Assembly (NCBI RefSeq): GCF_028372415.1
Contig: NC_092874.1
Coordinates: 241,096,069-241,160,068 of the forward strand
Length of the DNA stretch: 64,000 nucleotides
Origin: Notamacropus eugenii
Lineage: Eukaryota > Chordata > Mammalia > Diprotodontia > Macropodidae
Direction: 5' to 3'
Position 1 is the stretch's first letter. Each line of letters starts with the position of its first letter. Under the pieces are notes generated by a model. It had not been told where the DNA came from. It made no database searches and worked only from the letters and a program-made list of their open reading frames with translations. Shown piece by piece: positions 23,011-64,000 of the stretch. A program made the position numbers and the translations under genes.

Positions 23011-23076
23011 ATGTTTGTGAATTCTACTGTGCGATCAGGGGGCACACCTAATAAGATTTGGAAACTCAGAGTATAG
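23011..23076 (+). other. Upstream ORF in XPOT 5' UTR (21 codons)
   Basis: The first three bases of exon 2 are ATG. They open a 21-codon frame (MFVNSTVRSGGTPNKIWKLR plus V) that ends at TAG 23074-23076, only 8 nt before the XPOT start and in a different frame. The initiation context depends on the end of exon 1. If exon 1 ends at 18991, position -3 would be A. A role in lowering XPOT translation or causing reinitiation is inferred. Confidence 0.7.
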
Positions 23077-23084
23077 CAGCAGGC

Positions 23085-58251
<35,167 letters not shown>

Positions 58252-58278
<27 letters not shown>

Positions 58279-58885
58279 GGATCACACTGGAAATCCCTGT
58301 ACCAATTTCTGTGATCAGGAACTCCAGTTAATTTATACAGATGGTATTTTTTTTTGTGCCATTTATGTTGGTGATCTTTTTAAAGTTGCTCTGTGCTTAC
58401 TGCAGTATGTATTTTGGCATTTGTCTGTAAAAATGGGTATGACTGAGTTGGCTTAAATACAGGTATGTAACATGAAAAGTTGACCTGCATGCCTCCTCAG
58501 AGATTGTTGTATAGAAAAAAAAATTGCTGTAAACAATACAGCAAAGCTGTCATGGTATCTTTAATTTTTTATTTGAAACTTAATTGAAGTCTTTAAAGAC
58601 CATAGCAGTGATTAAGCAATGTATATCCTAAAAAAAAATTATCGACTGTAACACATTCGACATAAGAATTTAATTTTCCCTCATGTATGCCAATATTAAA
58701 ATATGGAAGAAAAAAAAAGAATCAAAACTGATTTTTTTGTAGATAGCCATGACATTTCTTTAAGCTGTTTTAATGCTAACATGTGTTTCCTACAGAACAC
58801 AGTGATTTCATAAATTAATTGATTTAAAAGTAGGTGCTGGTTATACATTTTTATATAAAAAAATAAATTTTATGTAGTGAATTCT
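58252..58885 (+). CDS. XPOT: XPOT terminal exon 25: last 8 codons, stop and 3' UTR
   Basis: After acceptor ttacag the exon encodes VFFQRAKP and then TAA at 58276-58278. About 600 nt of A+T-rich 3' UTR follow. The first candidate poly(A) hexamer is ATTAAA at 58695. The stronger one is AATAAA at 58862. The right-hand end given here is a predicted cleavage region, not an observed one. Confidence 0.88.
58862..58867 (+). terminator. XPOT poly(A) signal AATAAA
   Basis: A canonical hexamer about 585 nt after the stop codon, followed by T-rich sequence at about 58893-58902 that would serve as the downstream element. The variant hexamer ATTAAA at 58695-58700 could give a shorter transcript. Confidence 0.75.
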
Positions 58886-58889
58886 GTGA

Positions 58890-59990
58890 AGTTTTTTTTT
58901 TAACGTCATTGTTCATACTTTATATTAGCCATATCTTCTTATGTTTCTAGCTCTCCTGCATTTCCCAGAATATTCATAGTGGGGGCAGAGGAGTGTGTGT
59001 GGAGGGATTGGGAGAGGAGGAGAGATTTGTGGGGGAAGTTCCAGTCATAGTCCACAGGTCTGGGTTCACTTACTGCCACCTGCTCTTAATGGTGCATCTT
59101 AACCTGCAAAATTAAGATGGTGACATTTTTACTATGAACCCCAAAAGGTAGGGTTCTGAGAAAAGCAGTGAAATAAGTTTAAAGTGCTTCTGTAGATGTG
59201 AACTCTTGGGATTGGTGTCCTTCACATGTTCAGGAGCTGTTTTCCCTAAACGTTGTGTATAAATCTAATTTGGCAAAATTTTAAGCACTCTAGGTGTGTG
59301 TTTCTATTTTAGGAAATCTTACTTGAATGTTTGTAAAGCCAATCCTACTTTAACTTAGCTCCATCTTTTTTGGCATAGGACTCTGGTCAAGCCAGGCTAT
59401 GCCAGTGTTTTCATTTCATTCATCGGCCTTCCAGTGAGCAGTGATCCAGGAACTACAAGCAGCACTATTTTTCCCCCACAACAATCACTTTCAGCCAAAC
59501 CTTCTTCAGCTGACCTGAAGCAATGACCACAGCCATCTGAGACTAAACTCTCAGCCTTCACATTCTTGTTTCTTCTCTCCACTCTTCCCCATCTTTTTCA
59601 CCAACACTGTCAGCCCCTCATATCAGACTTGGTGTTTTATACGAGGGGAGAGATGGTAATGGTGACAGAAGTACTGGGAATGATACCAAGGAAGGGAAAG
59701 AAGCAGTTGTGTTCAGAATTGGGGACTGTCTGTCTTCCCCAGCCAGGTTACCAGCCAAGGGACCTTGCCAGAATGGACTTCAGTCTGTTTTATCTTCCCC
59801 ATTCAGAATGCCAAGAGGATATCTGAGCAGAATCTCAGGATTTGGGGCCAGGATCACTAAACTTAAATCACTTCACTCTGCCAAAATAAATACACCCCAG
59901 GGTGCCAATAGAAAGCAAATTCAGATGCAGTTGTTGAATGAATATTGGTAATCTTAGAGGAATTATGGTTATAGATGACGTTCCAGATGA
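58890..59990. other. Downstream flank of XPOT
   Basis: No CpG island, exon or named repeat recognised. Purine-rich patch near 58980-59040. Confidence 0.5.
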
Positions 59991-60066
59991 TCATCAAGTA
60001 CATTCTATGCCAGGCTGTGTACCTGGCACCAGACATATGAGACAAAAACAATCCCTGCCCTCATAT

Positions 60067-60068
<2 letters not shown>

Positions 60069-60116
<48 letters not shown>
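60069..60116. repeat. (GT)24 microsatellite
   Basis: 48 bp of uninterrupted GT, the longest pure dinucleotide run in the window. Confidence 0.97.
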
Positions 60117-60120
<4 letters not shown>

Positions 60121-60495
60121 GGTAGAGACATAATACAAATAGGGTGAAGATGGGGGAGGGAGGAGGGACATCCAAATCTTGAAAATATGATCCAGGTGTG
60201 AGAAACAACTGGGGGATGCCACATAGGCTGACAGTGGGTTACCTTGTTTGGGTGTACACGAAAGCCTATTGAGTTGAAATGCAGTGTGCATGGAGAGAGG
60301 TTGGGCCCATGCTCTAAGGGCTTCAGAGGTTATAGGGTATCACTGGAGCTTATTGTTAGGGCTGGGTAACATAGACTTGCACTTCCGGAAAGTCTTTTTG
60401 AAGCAACTTTTTGAAGTTTGACTTAGAATAGGGAGAAAAACGAGGCAAAAAAACCCAATCAGGAGGCTGTTACAATAGTGCGTACATAATGTGAG

Positions 60496-60745
60496 CAGCT
60501 AGGTGGCGCAGTGGATAGGGTACGGGGCCTGCAGTCAGGAAGATTCATCATCCTGAGTTCAAATGTGGCCTTAGACACTTAATATAGCTGTATGGTTCTG
60601 GGCAAGTCACTTAATTCTGTTTGCCTTAGTTTCTTATCAGTAAAATGAGCTGGAGAAGGAAATGGCAAACTGCTCCAATATCTTTGTCAAGAAAACCCCA
60701 AAATGGAATCACAAAGAGGCAGACACTACTGAAAAATGACCAAAC
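60496..60745 (+). repeat. MAR1-like tRNA-headed SINE
   Basis: It has the head 'gcagctaggtggcgcagtgg', then 'ctgggcaagtcacttaattc', 'gagctggagaaggaaatggc' and 'caagaaaaccccaaaatgg'. The flanks aatagtgcgtacataatgtg and aatagtagcgcatgtgag look like an imperfect target duplication. It is nearly full length. Confidence 0.88.
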
Positions 60746-61364
60746 AATAATAGTAGCGCATGTGAGAGATGAGAAAGGAAGGCCTGAAAGTGGGTGGTGG
60801 TGAAGTAAGTACAGAGAAGTGGATGGATTCCAAAGACAGTGGAATGCAAATTACAATACTTGGCAGCTCAGTTGGTACAGAAGTTGGAGCTGACACCATG
60901 TTTATGAATTTGGGTGACTGTAAGGATGGTGATAACTTTGCCACAAATAGGGAAGTTTGAAAGAGAGATGGCTTTGGGGAGAGAAAGATTATGAGCTCAA
61001 CTTGGAGCATGTTGAATTTGAAATGTCTGTAGGCTGCCTAGTTGGTGATATGAGACTGAGTTTGGGAAAGAAACTAGGGCTGAAAATAGAGATCTGTGAG
61101 TCACCTGCATAAAGACAAGAAGGAAACGCATGGAACTAATGAGGTCACTGAGTGAATAGGGACAGTAAAGAAGGAGGGCCCAGGACAGCTAGGAAGTATA
61201 ACAATGCTAATTCAGGAGAAGACTGAGGCAGCAGTAGGAGAACCAAGAGAGAGCAGCAGCACAAAACAAATGGAAAAAGATTATCCAAAAGGAGAGGATT
61301 GAATGTCCAAAAGGTCAAATCCTTCTGGTCATGAGTGGTAAACATTGAGGAAAAGCCATCAGAT

Positions 61365-61560
61365 TTGGAAACTGAGGCACAAAGATGTTACATGACTTGC
61401 CTGAGCTCATGTAAATAAAGATTAGTAAGCAGGACTTCTGTATTCTTCCTACCATGCTGACTTTGGGTAATTCACTTGACTCCTGAGTATCATTTTCCTC
61501 ATGGGTAAAAATCTGTTGTACAGTGTTATAAGGGTCAAATGAAACAATGACCTAAAATAC
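61365..61560. repeat. MIR-type SINE fragments, two orientations
   Basis: 'ggaaactgaggcacaaagat' and 'gacttgcctgagctcatg' (minus) are followed by 'gggtaattcacttgactcc' and 'aagggtcaaatgaaacaatg' (plus). Confidence 0.6.
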
Positions 61561-61684
61561 TTATTTAAGTAATTCTTATTTGGGTGACTTACTCTGTTTT
61601 GGAAAACTGAATACTTCTACCTCTGCTCGAGAACGTGGGCCCAGCTTTGTGGATTCTAAGTTTACATCTGCTTCCATTCCTCCC

Positions 61685-61805
61685 TCAGCTATGTGAACTT
61701 GGACAGGTCACACTTTTCTAGGTCTCAGTTTCCTCATCTGTGAAAGGAGGGTGTTGGACTATGCAACCTCTAAGGTCTCTTCCAAATATGTCATGATGCT
61801 CTGAA
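61685..61805 (+). repeat. THER1-type SINE tail
   Basis: 'ctcagtttcctcatctgtga', 'gggtgttggactatgcaacc' and 'ctctaaggtctcttcc', a good THER1 3' half. Confidence 0.8.
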
Positions 61806-62414
61806 GCCTGGAAGATAAAGGTGGGTCAGTGAGCTTGGATGCTGATCTCTGGTAACCTTCTAGAATGAATTATCAAATGGATATTGTCTGTGAGGACTTC
61901 CAGTAAAGCTGTTGTCTTTGGGACCTAGCCTGGATTTAACAATGATAAAGAATAGTCTTTCCTAGTGACACATTTTAGGGTTGCTGGGAGCCCTGAAAAT
62001 GTTAGGGTACAAGGCAGAGTTACCTGGAACAAATTCACACAAACCATCTTCCAGTCAAGTGGCAAAGTTTGTTGTATCACCAATAGGAGCCAGCAAAGTT
62101 CCTAGTCAACCTGCAAACCAATGAGGATGCAACTGATGTTTATATACAAAAGGGACAGTGAAAGGTTCTGGTTGACATTAAGGAGGGGTAAGTTTTCTGG
62201 GGTGGACCAGGTGCCACAGTGAAAGGAATGTCAAGTAAGGCAATTAAGTAATGTAGATGGGCTGGGATAGGCCAAGAGCCTTGGGTGGAAGTACCAGTGA
62301 GATGGGCTGCTGAAATGTATGGGAAAATTCAGGGACTGGGTTGCTTTCAAAGACATGATCTTTTCAGTTTTAGGGGTCCAGGTCCCATCACCCCATCACT
62401 ACTATACATAACAG

Positions 62415-62575
62415 GGAAGTAGCACAGGACTGGAGGAGTCAGCCTTGAGTTCTAGTCTTGACACTGCCACTTCCTTGCTTTTGTGATCTGCGATGTGACA
62501 CTTGCTACCTGCCTTGTTTCCTCATCTGTCAAGAGGTTTTGATATACCAGTTCTAACCTCCTGGTAAGTAAGGAA
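62415..62575 (+). repeat. MIR/THER-type SINE
   Basis: 'gagttctagtcttgacactg' and 'tgtttcctcatctgtcaaga' in sense order. Confidence 0.65.
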
Positions 62576-62579
62576 AAGC

Positions 62580-63170
62580 TAAGTCTTGTTTCCCTTTTTG
62601 CCAGGTACAAGACTAGCAGATCAAGAAAACACTACAGTTTATATAGACTTACACAAGATGTTGGACAAACTTTCAGAATATTTGTATGGACTTTACAAGT
62701 TGCAGATGAGTTGCTGATCTACATAAGTGGTAGGAGTTTGCGGAGGAGTGCCCACCCCAATGAAATGCTAGATTTGCATTTAAAAAATAGTGTATGGGTA
62801 AGATCAAGAGATAGGAGCTAGATGGAAATATAGTTAAGTGGATTCCTAATTGAAAGATTATCATCAAAAGCTATTGATTCATGCATCAGTGCCAGCCTGT
62901 TTAAGGTTTATAGTGGTGAGCCATGAGGTTTTATCTTGTTCCTTTTATGCCCCACATTTTTTTAATTAAATGTTTAGGATGGAGACTGGTGAACCCAATT
63001 CACTCTGGAGCTCATAAGACTGGACAAATCCCTACCCACCTACCGTAGGGTGGGTGTAATAACTCAATAGTCATTGTTTCTCTTTTACCCAGAAACGCTG
63101 AGGGTCTTCCCCTCCCAGTCTGATTTTTTTTTTTTATTTAAAGGGGCCATCCTTTGAGTAAGTTAAAGAA
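62580..63170. other. Intergenic stretch, nothing recognised
   Basis: A+T-rich sequence without exon, RNA gene or named repeat. Confidence 0.5.
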
Positions 63171-63174
63171 GCCT

Positions 63175-63436
63175 ATTCATTGAATTGGGTGTATCTCACT
63201 CAAAGTAAGATAGTGATAAGACCTTAGCCTAAAAGGCCAAGGTCTCCCACTGCATTCTGGGCCATCTCCAGTCATCCTGATGAATATCAGGCCACTGGAC
63301 CTAGATGGCTCAGGAGAAGAAAGTGAGGTTGGTGACCTTGCACAGCCCTCCCTCACTCAAATCAAAGTCAATTGCAAGTCAGGTCATCATCTTGATGTCA
63401 TGGTCCTCTTTGAGAACAAAGGACTAAACACAAAAT
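63175..63436 (+). repeat. Headless marsupial-type SINE, copy 3
   Basis: 'attgaattgggtgtatctc', 'aaaaggccaaggtctccc', 'ggccatctccagtcatcctg' and 'tcctctttgagaacaaagga'. Its 3' half is shared with the tRNA-headed copies at 9298 and 46201. Confidence 0.78.
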
Positions 63437-64000
63437 GTAAAGCCTTAAAGGATAACTAATATGTGGGATGGCACAATAGCCACTTACAGTTTTATGGTTT
63501 TTAAGTACTTTCCCAGTATTAATAGACAATTTAATAACAGAGTTGGGATCCAAAAAGACCTGGCTGGCTAGGAACAATGGGTTATACTGAAGAAAATTAA
63601 ATTTTACAGGGATAAACATAAAATACTGAATTAAGGGTTTTTTTCCTTTCAAGGAAAATTACAAGATGGAAGAGATTCATGGCTAAATAAGAAGTTTATG
63701 TGGAAGGGATTTATGGTCTGGGTTTGTTAGAAGTGTGATGTGGCTACCATAAAAGTTGTGATATGGGGCTATATCAACAGTCTCTGAGACAAAGGTTTCT
63801 AATCTACCTGTGCTGGCCAGATCACAACTGGAGTGTTATGTTCAGTTTGGTTTAACTGTATTGGTTAACCAGAATATTGACAAATGAGTGATTGTAGAGG
63901 ATGATGGTCAGCATGGTGAGGGATATCTAAACCAAATCCCAAATTATGAAGCATAATTAAAAAGACCTAGAAAGGAAAAGGCTTGGAGGGCAAGAGGGAA
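63437..64000. other. Window end, nothing recognised
   Basis: No gene or named repeat seen. The window stops in intergenic sequence. Confidence 0.5.

Larger units (their letters stand above)
60000..61140 (-). repeat. L2-like LINE, antisense, containing a SINE and a microsatellite
   Basis: 'gtgtacctggcaccagacat' and 'acaatccctgccctcata' are the reversed L2 end. 'caggaggctgttacaatagt' and 'gcatgttgaatttgaaatg' match the same order as antisense L2 further in. It has been strongly rearranged by the two insertions. Confidence 0.65.

Noticed and set aside
60061..60208. His/Thr-rich frames on the minus strand
   Set aside because: They are translations of the GT microsatellite.

Overview
The window comes from a therian mammal, most likely a marsupial. 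The single protein gene is split into about 25 exons. The DNA around it is full of L2, MIR/THER-type and L1-type remnants, plus SINEs whose tRNA-like heads and tails look like marsupial families. The repeat family names rest on recognition alone, because no repeat library could be run.

Region 1 (1 to about 18,100) is intergenic and repeat-rich. It holds L2 LINE 3' ends (2735-3955, 4455-5495, 9715-10735, 15482-15720), several SINEs, L1-type 3' ends, and a pair of LTR-like repeats in inverted orientation (about 13217-13710 and 16466-16975). No convincing gene was found there.

Region 2 (about 18,100-19,260) is the promoter of the main gene. It starts with a tandem array of about 80-bp units, each carrying an ACTACATTTCCCAG-type (ZNF143/Staf, SBS) motif, and continues into a TATA-less CpG island with the presumed non-coding first exon.

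Region 3 (23,011 to about 58,890) is XPOT, which encodes exportin-T, the RanGTP-dependent nuclear exporter of tRNA. I could place 24 coding exons (numbered 2-25). Joined in frame they give 962 codons, with consensus splice signals at every junction except one GC donor after exon 6. A 21-codon upstream ORF opens at the first base of exon 2 and stops 8 nt before the XPOT start. Intron 9 carries an antisense processed pseudogene of the proteasome ATPase gene PSMC6. Other introns hold an L2 with an L1 inserted in it, a solo-LTR-like element and many SINEs.

Region 4 (58,890-64,000) is intergenic again. It contains an antisense L2-like element that has taken in a SINE and a (GT)24 microsatellite, and a headless SINE near the end. 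The downstream neighbour expected from human gene order (TBK1) is not visible.

I see no operon, CRISPR array, phage or bacterial-type system. The points most worth a second look are the promoter motif array, the upstream ORF, the GC-AG intron, the antisense PSMC6 retrocopy and the inverted LTR-like pair with a conserved hairpin.
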